The notes below the pieces were generated by a model. The model was not told where the DNA came from. It saw only the letters and a program-made list of their open reading frames with translations, and did no database searches. A program made the position numbers and the translations under genes. From Balneolia bacterium (GTDB taxonomy: Bacteria > Bacteroidota > Rhodothermia > Balneolales > Cyclonatronaceae), in NCBI GenBank assembly GCA_003555145.1, contig PWID01000249.1:1-41352 (forward strand): a stretch of DNA of 41,352 nt, in the 5' to 3' direction. Numbering within the stretch: position 1 is the first letter of the stretch; every line of letters begins with the position of its first letter. Below, in pieces: positions 1 to 10,500 of the stretch.

Positions 1-310
1 ATAAAAAACAGGGCTTCTGGTTCGAGATATATAAGCAGATGCATGAGAGTATGATATTGGATGGAAAAGTATGATGCTTTAATTTGAGAAGCAGAGTAGT
101 GAAAAACAACGTTCCTTTTTTAAGGATTGTCCGGTAAATAATAATGGTCTTAAATGCACACCTTTCGACTTCGCTCAGGATTCGCTGAGGTATCAAGATA
201 TCATAGGTAAAATAAAGAGCGCTGGTAAAGATGCGGGTTTACTCCGACCACCGGCGGAAGTCGAAACCAGCATAGCCGAAGTATAAACCTCTTTTTCAGA
301 ACTGTACACA

Positions 311-348
311 AAAAAAGCCCCTCCGGATATCGCCGGAGGGGCTTTTTT
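311..348. terminator. Bidirectional intrinsic terminator
   Basis: Perfect 16-bp inverted repeat AAAAAAGCCCCTCCGG / CCGGAGGGGCTTTTTT with 6-nt loop ATATCG, just 3' of the minus-strand M23 gene. Confidence 0.9.
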
Positions 349-365
349 GTGGAAGAAAATGAGTT

Positions 366-1706
366 CTACTGAATCAGAACAACCGGCAAGCTGTATGATG
401 GATGACGTGTGTTTCCTTCATCAGCGAGCAAAAGTGGTTTGGAGATTTTTTTTTGCTCTTCAGGAAAAAGCTTGAATATCATGTCTTTCTTAATTTCATC
501 GAACTGAGAGGCATAGGCTGCCTCAACTGGCTCTGATGGCGGCATTTCAACACGGTAAGGATCAACCGGCTGCCCGTTTTGCCAGAACCGGAAGCACAGG
601 TGAGGTCCGGTTGCAAGGCCGGTGGCGCCTACATATCCGATTATATCACCCTGGCGAACCGTTGCTCCTGCTCTCATTCCGTTAGCGCGACGCGACATGT
701 GCAGATAGCCGGTTTCGTACACGCTGTTGTGGCGTATGCGGATGTAATTCCCGTTATTCCGGTCGTAGGCAGAGTGTGTTACCACACCATCACCAACGGC
801 GCGTATTGGTGTTCCTGTAGGCGCGGCATAATCGGTTCCGTGGTGAGGCATATTCCGCTGGAGAACCGGATGGTAGCGCCTGTTAGTAAAGCGGGAACTA
901 ATTCTCGTATAGTCGAGAGGAGCGCGTAAAAATGCTTTTTGCAGGGAATTGCCTTCAAGATCGAAATAAGTGCCGGCGTTTTCACCCTGGGCAAAATAAA
1001 TACCATGGTATTCACGTCCGCGGTGTTCCAGCCATGCGGCATGTATGCGACCAACACCAACAACTTCATCGTCTATCAAAAGTTCTTCGTAAACGAGAGC
1101 ATACCGGTCTCCGCGCTGTATGCGGTAAAAATCGATTTGCCATGCAAAAACCTGCGCAAGGCGACTTACCAGAGCAGGACTGCCGCCTTGTTCCAGCAAA
1201 GAAACGTACAGAGAACCGTCGATCTGACCTTCAATTCGTTTAATAACCCGCGATTCTTCGCGCTCTCCGGTGTAGATTTCGATTTCGTCCCTCAGGTCGA
1301 AGACAACGTAGTCGCGCTGGCTGGGCTGGTATACAAGATAGTCGAGGCCGTCGGTTTCATTAATGTAGAAACGAATATCTCTTCCAGAGTTGATGCGTCT
1401 CAGGTTAAAGATGCCACTTGATGCCTGCGTGATTGCATGAACCTGCTGGTGGCCCACTCCATAAGGTGAGAGCATAGCTGAAAGAGTTTCTCCGTTTCGA
1501 ACTCTGCGTTCAACAACGGAATAGTCCGCCGCAGGAAGCCCGAACATATCTACTGATACCGGCTCTGGTTCCGCAGCCGCCTGTATTACATTTGTCTCCG
1601 GGGTTTCAGCGGGATTGGAATCACCAAAGCTGCATGATGAAAGCATTAATGATGCTAATATACCCGTAATAAAAAAAAGAAGGGAACGAGGGGAGACCTG
1701 GGGCAT
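366..1706 (-). CDS. M23-family peptidoglycan metallopeptidase, lipoprotein-like, with LysM/OapA-like N-terminal domain
   Basis: 446 aa; signal/lipobox 'LMLSSCSFG'; 'VRNGETLSAML' LysM-like segment; M23 core 'HHGTDYAAPTGTPIRAVGDGVV' and 'GATGLATGPHLCFRFW'. Confidence 0.88.
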   Translation of the reverse strand: MPQVSPRSLLFFITGILASLMLSSCSFGDSNPAETPETNVIQAAAEPEPVSVDMFGLPAADYSVVERRVRNGETLSAMLSPYGVGHQQVHAITQASSGIFNLRRINSGRDIRFYINETDGLDYLVYQPSQRDYVVFDLRDEIEIYTGEREESRVIKRIEGQIDGSLYVSLLEQGGSPALVSRLAQVFAWQIDFYRIQRGDRYALVYEELLIDDEVVGVGRIHAAWLEHRGREYHGIYFAQGENAGTYFDLEGNSLQKAFLRAPLDYTRISSRFTNRRYHPVLQRNMPHHGTDYAAPTGTPIRAVGDGVVTHSAYDRNNGNYIRIRHNSVYETGYLHMSRRANGMRAGATVRQGDIIGYVGATGLATGPHLCFRFWQNGQPVDPYRVEMPPSEPVEAAYASQFDEIKKDMIFKLFPEEQKKISKPLLLADEGNTRHPSYSLPVVLIQ

Positions 1707-2025
1707 GACAGAAGAAATGATTAATCGAAAAACGAAAATTAATGATTTAATTCATGTGTAATGAATCAGGACTTAAATTATTGCTATATATGCACCGAGA
1801 CAACAAAAAATGTTGAACAAACAAAAAAATTACAATTAAACTGAAAGAGGTGTTCGTTGGGAAATATTATCACTATGTCGTGAAAACACCCGCAACTAAG
1901 TGCTTTTGTAAAAGTATAGTTTAATAGCTGTTTAAAAAGCTTTTACAGCATCAGTCAAACTATTTCGCAAGATTAGTGATTGTTATAACAACAATTGATA
2001 TAGATAACTGCCTTACAACTATATA

Positions 2026-3315
2026 GTGAAATACAGCATACTCTTTTTATTACTCACTTCTTTCTTCATTCTGTTCTCATGCAGCAGCGACGAAGCCGAA
2101 GAAGAGAATCGGGGCCGCGGAGGCTACACTCCTACAGTCGAAGTTATTGAAACCGTTATCGGATCCTTGCCCCTGGAGGAACGTCTTACAGGGGTAGTCA
2201 GGGCCAGAAGTCAATCCGATATTTATCCTGAAATTACTGCGCCGGTGCGCGAGATAATGGTGAGCAGCGGTGAACAGGTTACACAAGGCCAGCCGCTTGT
2301 AAGGTTAAGAGATAATGAAGCCAGAGAGCGCCTCATACAAGCAGAAGCCGGTCTCAGGATCTCCGACGCTCAGGTAAGACAGGCTGAAGCAAACGTGCAG
2401 CGACTGCAGGCAAGATTAAGTCGTGTTGAAGCGCTAAGCGTTCGTAACCTTGAAAGTGAACTCGATGTGGAGCAGCTTCAGGCTGAGGTTGAATCGGCAA
2501 AAGCGGCTCTTGAGTTAACAAAAGCCCAGAGAAGCCAGGCCGAATCAATTCTTGAAGAGAGGAAAACAGAGCTTGGGAATACTATCATAAAATCGCCTAT
2601 CGATGGATATGTTGGAACCAGAGCGGTCGAAGTTGGCCAGCTGGTAACGCCAAGCACCCGCATTTTCGAAGTTGGTGATACCCGCCGGATGCATATTCGC
2701 ATTTCATTAACTGAGCGAATGCTATCATACATTGCTACCGGGCAGACGGTTAATATTTCGTCAGCCGCCTTTGGTGGTGAAGTCATCCAGACAGAACTTA
2801 CCCGTATTTCCCCATTCCTGAATCCGGTTACAAACTCAACTGAAGCAGAAATTGAGCTGGATAATCCCGACGGTTTATTGCGATCAGGAATGTTTGTTAC
2901 CGTTGATGTGCTCTATGGCGAGAGCGATCAGGCGGTGCTTGTTCCTAACAACTCATTATTTACCAACCCGAATGATGGCCGCAGAGGAGTTTATGTGGCA
3001 GATCGCGGCGGATTGTCGGAAATTGATCTTGGTGATGAAAGCCGAAGTTCAATTATTGGACCTACAGGGGTGGATTTTGTACCTGTAAATGTAATTGCCC
3101 AGGGGCGTGAAGTTTCGGGCGTAACAGGTATTGAAGCAGGAGACCTTGTGGTAACGATAGGCCAGAACCTGCTTGCTTCAGGCAGAGAAGAAGCCAGAGT
3201 AAGGGTAATTGCCTGGGAAAGAATTCTGGAGCTGCAGCAGCTGCAAAATCGCGACCTGCTTGATATGATTCGCCAGAAACTGGCCGAGCAAAACGGCACA
3301 ATGCCGGACGCCTGA
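2026..3315 (+). CDS. RND efflux transporter periplasmic adaptor subunit (membrane fusion protein), lipoprotein
   Basis: 429 aa, GTG start, lipobox 'ILFSCSSD', lipoyl/hairpin domain 'APVREIMVSSGEQVTQGQPLVRL', followed directly by an RND permease. Confidence 0.92.
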   Translation: MKYSILFLLLTSFFILFSCSSDEAEEENRGRGGYTPTVEVIETVIGSLPLEERLTGVVRARSQSDIYPEITAPVREIMVSSGEQVTQGQPLVRLRDNEARERLIQAEAGLRISDAQVRQAEANVQRLQARLSRVEALSVRNLESELDVEQLQAEVESAKAALELTKAQRSQAESILEERKTELGNTIIKSPIDGYVGTRAVEVGQLVTPSTRIFEVGDTRRMHIRISLTERMLSYIATGQTVNISSAAFGGEVIQTELTRISPFLNPVTNSTEAEIELDNPDGLLRSGMFVTVDVLYGESDQAVLVPNNSLFTNPNDGRRGVYVADRGGLSEIDLGDESRSSIIGPTGVDFVPVNVIAQGREVSGVTGIEAGDLVVTIGQNLLASGREEARVRVIAWERILELQQLQNRDLLDMIRQKLAEQNGTMPDA

Positions 3316-3352
3316 ACTGAAATACGCAACATAACTCAAAGAAAAACGCAGA

Positions 3353-6300
3353 ATGTCCCTTTCCGCTAAATCAATTTCCCGCCCGATAGCAACCACAATG
3401 ATTTATCTCATTGTTATTACGCTCGGGATAATCGGCTTTCGTTTGCTGCCGGTAGATTTGCTGCCGCCTATTGAATACCCGCAGCTGAGCATAGCGGTTA
3501 ATTACGATAATGTTGGGCCTGAGGAAATGGAGCTCATTATCACCGATCAGATCGAGAACGCTGTTGCCGGAGTGCCTAATATCGACCGTGTAAACTCCAA
3601 CTCGAGTGAAGGTTCGAGCCGGGTTACGCTTCATTTTGCGCAGGGCACAAACCTGGATGAAGCCACCAACGACGTAAGGGCAGCGCTCGACCGGGTACGC
3701 CGAAGCCTGCCCCCGGAAGTTGATCCGCCCCGCATCTGGAAATTCGACCCTAACGATTCCCCCATTGTAGTAATTGGCGCCCAGTCCGAGCGCGAACTTT
3801 CCGAGTTAACCCGTATTCTCGAGCGCGAGATAGGTAAACGCTTTGAACAAATCTCAGGAATTGGAGCTATCGACGTATGGGGTGGTGTATATCGTGAAAT
3901 CCACGTAGATCTCATTCGTGAACGGCTTTCTTCTGCAGGTTTAACAGCAACAGACGTTGTTAACGCCATCGGGCGGGAAAATGTAAACCTCCCGGGTGGT
4001 AATATTAAAGAGGGCTTAAGCGATCTTTACGTTCGAACCCTTGGTGAATACCAGACCGTCGATGAGGTACAGAATACTATTGTTACTACAGTAGATGGCG
4101 TACCAATTCGGGTGGGAGATGTCTCGATAGTCACTTTTGGCTATGAGGATATCAATCGCTATGTAGAAATTGAAAACCGGCCTACGATCCGTATGGGGCT
4201 TCGTAAACAATCGGGTGCCAACACGGTTGCTGTAGCCCAGCGCGTTCACGATGAGGTAAGGCGAATAAACCTCGAACGAACCGACCTTCAGTTAAAGGTA
4301 ATTACAGACCAGAGCGACTACATAAACCAGTCGATAGATAATGTTCGAAATTCAGCCATCTGGGGCGGTATTCTTGCTATCATCGTGCTGTTTGCCTTTT
4401 TGAGAAACGGCTCTGCTACCATGATTATCGGTATCACCATTCCGATTTCGATTATTGCCACTTTCGGACTTCTTTATTTCGGTGGTCTCACCCTTAACCA
4501 AATGAGTTTCGGGGGACTCGCGCTTGGCGTTGGCTTGATTGTTGATAACGCCATTGTGGTGCTCGAAAACATTGTGAGGCAGCGGCAAAACGGAAAAGAA
4601 AAAGAGGAAAGTGCCCTTATTGGTACCAAGCAGGTAGCCGGAGCTATTATCGCCTCTACGCTAACAACTTCTGTTATTTTCCTGCCGGTTGTATTCATGA
4701 CAACCATTACTGGTATGATGTTCCAGGAGCTTGCGCTGGTAGTTGTATTCTCTCTTTTATGCTCTTTAATAGTGGCGCTTACCTTGGTGCCCATGCTTTC
4801 CAGTCGTTTCCTGAAGGTTGAACCAGATCATCCCGATCCGGAAAAAAGAACAAGATGGCAGCGTTTTATGGGCCGCCTTGAAGACAAGTACGCCAACGGA
4901 GTTGAGCACGCTATCCGTTTCAGAGGATATATTGTAATTTTAACCGCCGGACTTGTGGCTCTTTCATTCTATGTGCTGCCAACAATCCCTTTTGAGCTCG
5001 CTCCTGAAACGGAAGCCGATGAAATCCGCATCAACATGAGAATGGATGGCGGCACAAATATCGCTGTCATTTATCAGTATATGATGGAGCTTGACTCCAT
5101 TGTGGAAGAAGTTGTTCCCATGGAAGATGTCCGCTACCTCACGCGTGATGTTCGCAACGGAAATGCCCGCATCGATATGACGCTCGTAGACTACGACAAG
5201 CGAACAAGATCCGCAAATGCGCTGGCCGATGAAATCCGAAACAGGGTTCAGGGAACAATTCCCGGTGCCGATATTCGTGTGCAGGCACGTACAGGGCTTT
5301 GGATTTTGCGTCGTGTATTCAGCAGCGGGGGGGGCGATGATGGGGAATCCGTTTCGCTGCAGCTTCGGGGCTATAATCTCGAAACAGCCGAGGAGCTCGC
5401 CATGATGATGCGCGACAGAATCGAAGAAATTGACGGAGTTACCGACGTTTATGCGGCAGTACGTGAAGGCCGCCCTGAGCAGAATATTCGTTTCGACCGG
5501 GAGCGAATGTCCAGACTGGGCATTACCGGACAGGATGTTGGAACGGCCATTCAGGCAAATGTGGGCGGTCGCCGTGCCGGACTTTTCCGCCAGGATGGTG
5601 AAGAAATACCAATTACGGTTCGTCTTCGACCGGAAGACCGCGTTAGTATACAGGATATAGATAATATAAACGTGCGTACTGCTGCAGGTGACATTTTGCC
5701 TATTTCGAGCGTCGTGGAGCAGGTAAGCGAACGTGGACCAACGAATATCAACCGGGTGAATGGTCAGCGCGTAACCTATATCACAGCGAATCTGGAGTCA
5801 GGAGTTGCCTTGGGTACGGCTGTAGATAACATCCGTTCGGAGCTCAGCCAGATTCCACTCCCCGACGGGTTCTCTATTTATTTTGGCGGCGAATACGAAG
5901 AGCAGCAAAAAGCACAGCGGGATTTCAGTCTGGCTATTTTGATGGCGCTGTTGCTAATCTATATGGTTATGGCCGCTCAGTTCGAGCGATTTGTAGATCC
6001 GCTTATTGTAATGTTCTCCGTGCCTGTAGCGATTGTTGGAGTAGTTCCAACTATGCTTCTTACCGGTACAACGCTAAACCTGCAAAGCCTGATGGGGGTT
6101 GTGATGCTCATCGGTATTGTGGTAAATAACGCTATCGTACTTGTCGATTACGTTAACCTGATGCGCCGTGAGCAGAATCTGCCGGTACGTAAAGCTGTTG
6201 TGGAAGCCGGAAGATTACGTCTGAGGCCTATCATGCTTACAACGTTTACGACTATCCTGGCCCTTATGCCCCTTGCGTTTGGAATCGGTGCCGGTGGTGA

Positions 6301-6481
6301 ATTACAGGCCTCGCTTGCCCGTGTAGTTATTGGAGGACTTACGGCTTCGACATTTATTACCTTGTTTCTGATTCCGATTGTGTATGTAACCGTAGCCTCA
6401 ATGCTCGAGCGGGTCAGAAAAACAGTGCTTAAGTTTAAGCCTGCCGCTCAGGAAGTTCCTGTACCTCAGTCCTCGAATTAA
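3353..6481 (+). CDS. RND efflux transporter permease (HAE1/AcrB superfamily)
   Basis: 1042 aa; N-terminal 'SISRPIATTMIYLIVITLGIIGFRLLPVDLLPPIEYP', TM4 'GLALGVGLIVDNAIVVLENI', TM10 'GIVVNNAIVLVDYVNLM', 'RLRPIMLTT'. Confidence 0.96.
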   Translation: MSLSAKSISRPIATTMIYLIVITLGIIGFRLLPVDLLPPIEYPQLSIAVNYDNVGPEEMELIITDQIENAVAGVPNIDRVNSNSSEGSSRVTLHFAQGTNLDEATNDVRAALDRVRRSLPPEVDPPRIWKFDPNDSPIVVIGAQSERELSELTRILEREIGKRFEQISGIGAIDVWGGVYREIHVDLIRERLSSAGLTATDVVNAIGRENVNLPGGNIKEGLSDLYVRTLGEYQTVDEVQNTIVTTVDGVPIRVGDVSIVTFGYEDINRYVEIENRPTIRMGLRKQSGANTVAVAQRVHDEVRRINLERTDLQLKVITDQSDYINQSIDNVRNSAIWGGILAIIVLFAFLRNGSATMIIGITIPISIIATFGLLYFGGLTLNQMSFGGLALGVGLIVDNAIVVLENIVRQRQNGKEKEESALIGTKQVAGAIIASTLTTSVIFLPVVFMTTITGMMFQELALVVVFSLLCSLIVALTLVPMLSSRFLKVEPDHPDPEKRTRWQRFMGRLEDKYANGVEHAIRFRGYIVILTAGLVALSFYVLPTIPFELAPETEADEIRINMRMDGGTNIAVIYQYMMELDSIVEEVVPMEDVRYLTRDVRNGNARIDMTLVDYDKRTRSANALADEIRNRVQGTIPGADIRVQARTGLWILRRVFSSGGGDDGESVSLQLRGYNLETAEELAMMMRDRIEEIDGVTDVYAAVREGRPEQNIRFDRERMSRLGITGQDVGTAIQANVGGRRAGLFRQDGEEIPITVRLRPEDRVSIQDIDNINVRTAAGDILPISSVVEQVSERGPTNINRVNGQRVTYITANLESGVALGTAVDNIRSELSQIPLPDGFSIYFGGEYEEQQKAQRDFSLAILMALLLIYMVMAAQFERFVDPLIVMFSVPVAIVGVVPTMLLTGTTLNLQSLMGVVMLIGIVVNNAIVLVDYVNLMRREQNLPVRKAVVEAGRLRLRPIMLTTFTTILALMPLAFGIGAGGELQASLARVVIGGLTASTFITLFLIPIVYVTVASMLERVRKTVLKFKPAAQEVPVPQSSN

Positions 6482-6500
6482 CAAGTTTGTATTGTATGGA

Positions 6501-6538
6501 ATAAAAAGGCGTTCGTTTATTTACGGGCGCCTTTTTAT
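6501..6538 (+). terminator. Intrinsic terminator after RND permease
   Basis: ATAAAAAGGCG...CGCCTTTTTAT stem, extendable to about 16 bp with G-U pairs, loop TTATTT. Confidence 0.85.
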
Positions 6539-6903
6539 TATGTGCTGCCAGAGCGGGTTTAGGGGCAATTAGTGATTGGAGTCCGGGTGAACAGCAGAAG
6601 ATTTTATAAATTTTTTATGAAGCCTATCCAATTCTGACTGTTAGATTTATGAAGAATTTCAGCAAGTTTATTATCGTCGAATGAATAAAAGATGTGGGTT
6701 TTTAAGCCTGAACGTGTTATTTTTAGGCCCCGAAACGGTTTGACACGACTACTAACTACTATTATTTAGAACTGTTTCAAATTCACTATTTCGCTGATGC
6801 ATTAGGGCTTTGCGGCCTTTCGTTTGTATATTAGCGCGATATTTTCATTTACGATTTTACAGTCCTTCTGCTAAATTCTGAGTAAACAAATCTTTAAAAC
6901 CTA

Positions 6904-7551
6904 ATGGCTCAACTCTTTCCTAAGTGGGCAAACAAAGTTCCAAAGAAGCTTTTGTTGTCTGTCAACTTACTACTGCTCGCCGTCATTTTTGGCTTTTGGT
7001 ACTGGGGATCACCAAAATATACCCAGGTAGGTTACGCGCCATCGCAACCTATAGACTATAGCCACAAGCTCCACGCAGGTGAATTAGGCATCGATTGCCA
7101 GTATTGCCATGGTTCCGTAATGGAATCGGCACGTGCCGGAATTCCATCAACCGAAACCTGTATGACCTGCCACTCCCAGATTGCTACCGATAGTGATAAA
7201 CTGGAGCCACTATACGAAAGCTGGGAAACAGGTAATCCGGTAGAGTGGGTACACATCCACAAACTTCCGGGTTTTGCGTACTTCAACCACAGTGCGCACG
7301 TAAACGTTGGCGTTGGCTGTGCAACATGCCATGGCCGCGTAGACAGAATGGAAGTGGTTATGCAATCTGAACCTCTCAGCATGGGCTGGTGTCTGGACTG
7401 CCATAATAACCCCGAGCCTTATTTACGGCCGGTAGAAGAAGTAACCAACATGGCGTGGGAGCCGGAAGAGGACCACTTCGAGTTCGCCCGCATGGTGATC
7501 TCAAAAAAGAACATCAATCCACCCATTTACTGTAACGCCTGCCACCGGTAA
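6904..7551 (+). CDS. actA: Alternative Complex III subunit ActA, membrane-anchored pentaheme cytochrome c
   Basis: 215 aa, N-terminal TM helix, five CXXCH motifs (CQYCH, CMTCH, CATCH, CLDCH, CNACH); first gene of an act operon. Confidence 0.92.
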   Translation: MAQLFPKWANKVPKKLLLSVNLLLLAVIFGFWYWGSPKYTQVGYAPSQPIDYSHKLHAGELGIDCQYCHGSVMESARAGIPSTETCMTCHSQIATDSDKLEPLYESWETGNPVEWVHIHKLPGFAYFNHSAHVNVGVGCATCHGRVDRMEVVMQSEPLSMGWCLDCHNNPEPYLRPVEEVTNMAWEPEEDHFEFARMVISKKNINPPIYCNACHR

Positions 7552-7591
7552 GCGTTTAGTTAACTATAAAACTTAGTACGAGATTTTCGGA

Positions 7592-10500
7592 ATGTCGAAT
7601 ACAGAACCAAAAACGTATTGGCGCAGCCTTGAAGACCTGTCCAGGAACGATGCTTATAAAGAATACATAAGCAGAGAATTTCCGGATGAAGCCGGCGAGT
7701 TGAAGGACGGATATTCAAGAAAGAACTTCCTGCAAATAATGGGTGCATCCGTAGCCTTGGCCGGGCTTGCAGCCTGCCGTAAGCCGGTGCAGAAACTGTT
7801 GCCATACAATGAGCAGCCCGAAGAAATTGTTGCAGGTATTCCCCTGCAGTATGCTTCAACTATTCCTGTTAAAGACAGCGGTGTTGGTGTACTTATTACA
7901 GCAAATGAGGGCCGCCCGACCAAAATTGAAGGTAATCCTGATCACCCCGGAAGCCGTGGGGCTACGGGTATTTTTCATCAGGCCTCCATTCTCGATTTAT
8001 ACGATGTGGACCGCTCCCGCTCACCCCGGGAAAACGGTGAAACCAAAAGCTGGAACGATTTCGTTTCATTTTGCCAGCAGCATTTCGGCGATTCTGGTCG
8101 TAATGTAGCTTTCGTAAGTGAAGCAAACGGCTCACCGACTATCAACAGGCTTAAAGCAGAAGCCCTCAACCGTTTTCCGAATGCAGCATGGGCTACATGG
8201 GAAGCGCACGGACCACAAAATGCACTCAGAGGAACCGAAATTGCTTTTGGAACCAAGCTGAGACCAAATTATCGCTTCGACCGGGCAGACGTGGTCGTAT
8301 CTCTTGATTACGATTTCATGAGTCTTGGACCGGATACGGTTCGCAGCAACATGGATTACGCCGATCACAGACGTGTTTCGCAGACCGACGATAGCATGAG
8401 TCGTCTTTATGCTGTAGAAACCACGCTAAGCGTAACTGGTTCTAACGCCGACCACCGCCTTCGCGTAAAAGCTTCAGAAATGCCTTCGTTTGTGGCAGCT
8501 CTTGCTTCCGCCCTTTCAGGTTCTGTTTCAGGACTTGCTGCGTTTTCTGGTGTTAATAACGATTTTTCACAGCACAGCTGGATTTCTGTCCTCGCTCAGG
8601 ATTTGCTAAATAACCGCGGTAGCTCAATTGTAGCTGTTGGCGAAGATTACGCTCCTGAGGTGCACGCAATGGCAGCAGCCATTAACGCCGCCCTAGGAAA
8701 TGCTGGTTCTTCTGTAGAATATCTCGAAACAGGTTTCCACGACGATTCATACAATCCTGATGCCCTGGCTAATGTAGCAGAAGGTATTCGTAACGGCAAT
8801 TTCGACACTCTGGTTATTATCGGCGGCAACCCTGTATTCGACGCCCCGGCTGACCTCAACTTTGCAGACCTGATGGATGCCGTAGGCACCAGCATACATT
8901 TGTCTTCGCACATCGACGAAACCTCTGCTAAAGCGACCTGGCATGTAAATCGTGCGCATTACCTCGAGTTCTGGGGCGATGCAACTTCATACGACGGTAA
9001 AGCTTCTGTAATTCAGCCCCTTATTCGTCCGCTGTTTGATGGTAAGAGTGAAGCTGAGCTTCTGTACGCCATCATAAACGGCGAAAGTGCCGAGGGCTAC
9101 GATCTGGTTCGTGAAACCTGGAATGATGTAATTACATCAAACTTCAGCAGCGGCTGGAATGAAGTGGTTCATAACGGTATCCACGAAGGCGATGGATTCC
9201 CTGTTCGTTCCGTTTCTGTAGCATCTGGAATGGCTGATGCCGTAAGCAGCTATTTGTCTGGATTGCCTTCATCATCATCCGACGATATTGAACTTGTAGT
9301 ACGTGCTGACAACACAGTCTTTGATGGTCGTTTTGCTAACAACGGGTGGCTTCAGGAGCTCCCGGATCCTATCACCAAAATTACATGGGATAACGTTGCT
9401 GCAATGAGTCCTGCTACGGCCGGGCGCGTTGGCGTTCGTGCACGTAAATTTGGCGAAACCGATTACGACCTGGTTACTCTGGAAGTAAACGGAACTTCAG
9501 TAACTATGCCGGCCTGGATCCTTCCGGGGCATGCAGATAACAGCATTACGGTAACCACTGGCTATGGCCGTACGTCTATCGGTAAAGTAGCCGATGATAT
9601 TGGTCATAATACCTTTGTTTTCAGAACCACATCCAACATGATGGTTCATCCTGTAGTCTCAGTAAGCATGGCTGCCGGTACATACCCGATTGCATGTACA
9701 CAAAACCACAACCAGATGGAAGATCGTCCGCTGGTTCGTGAGGCTACACTCGAAGAATATCGCGCTAACCCAACCTTCGCACCCGATATGGTTTATGTGC
9801 CGGGCCGACAGGAGGATGGAAACGCGCCTAATTTGTTTAACGACCAGCTTTTTCCGTCGCACCAGCCTCAGTGGGGCATGGCGATAGACCTTAATGCCTG
9901 TACCGGTTGCGGGGTATGTACGATTGCCTGCCAGTCTGAAAACAATATTCCGGTTATTGGTAAGCGTGAAGTTGCGCGCAATCGTGAGATGCACTGGATT
10001 CGCATCGATCGCTACTACATGGGCGACCAGAACGATCCACAGGTTGTGCATCAGCCGATACCGTGTATGCACTGCGAGCAGGCACCATGCGAGATGGTTT
10101 GCCCGGTTGCAGCTACAACACACAGTGACGATGGCCTCAACCAAATGACTTACAATCAGTGCATTGGTACGCGTTATTGCTCGAACAACTGTCCGTTTAA
10201 AGTGCGTCGTTTCAATTTCTTCAACTATGCGAAGAACTGGCTTGAAATCGACGAAGATCCGGACATCATTCAGATGGCTATGAACCCGGATGTATCTGTT
10301 CGTTTCCGCGGAGTGATGGAAAAGTGTACTTACTGCGTACAGCGTATTAACCGTGGTAAGATTGCCACTAAGAACGAAACCGGTAATTCAATCAAGCCAG
10401 CCGACGGTACAGTTAAGACCGCTTGCCAGCAGGCTTGCCCTTCGCAGGCGATTACGTTTGGCGACCTCACTGATGAGCAAAGCATCATCTCAAGAACTAA

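Noticed and set aside
446-454. T9 (A9 on coding strand) tract in the M23 gene
   Set aside because: Encodes Lys-Lys near the C-terminus; A-tracts are common in Lys codons, so weak evidence for phase variation
939-1421. 160-aa plus-strand ORF
   Set aside because: Antisense of the M23 peptidase gene with no domain signature
6541-6903. Bacteroidota-type promoter (-33 TTTG / -7 TAnnTTTG) for the act operon
   Set aside because: Only partial matches (e.g. near 6810-6845); I could not defend a specific promoter without TSS data
9659-10144. 161-aa minus-strand ORF
   Set aside because: Shadow of the actB ferredoxin region; Cys-rich appearance arises from antisense of the Fe-S cluster codons
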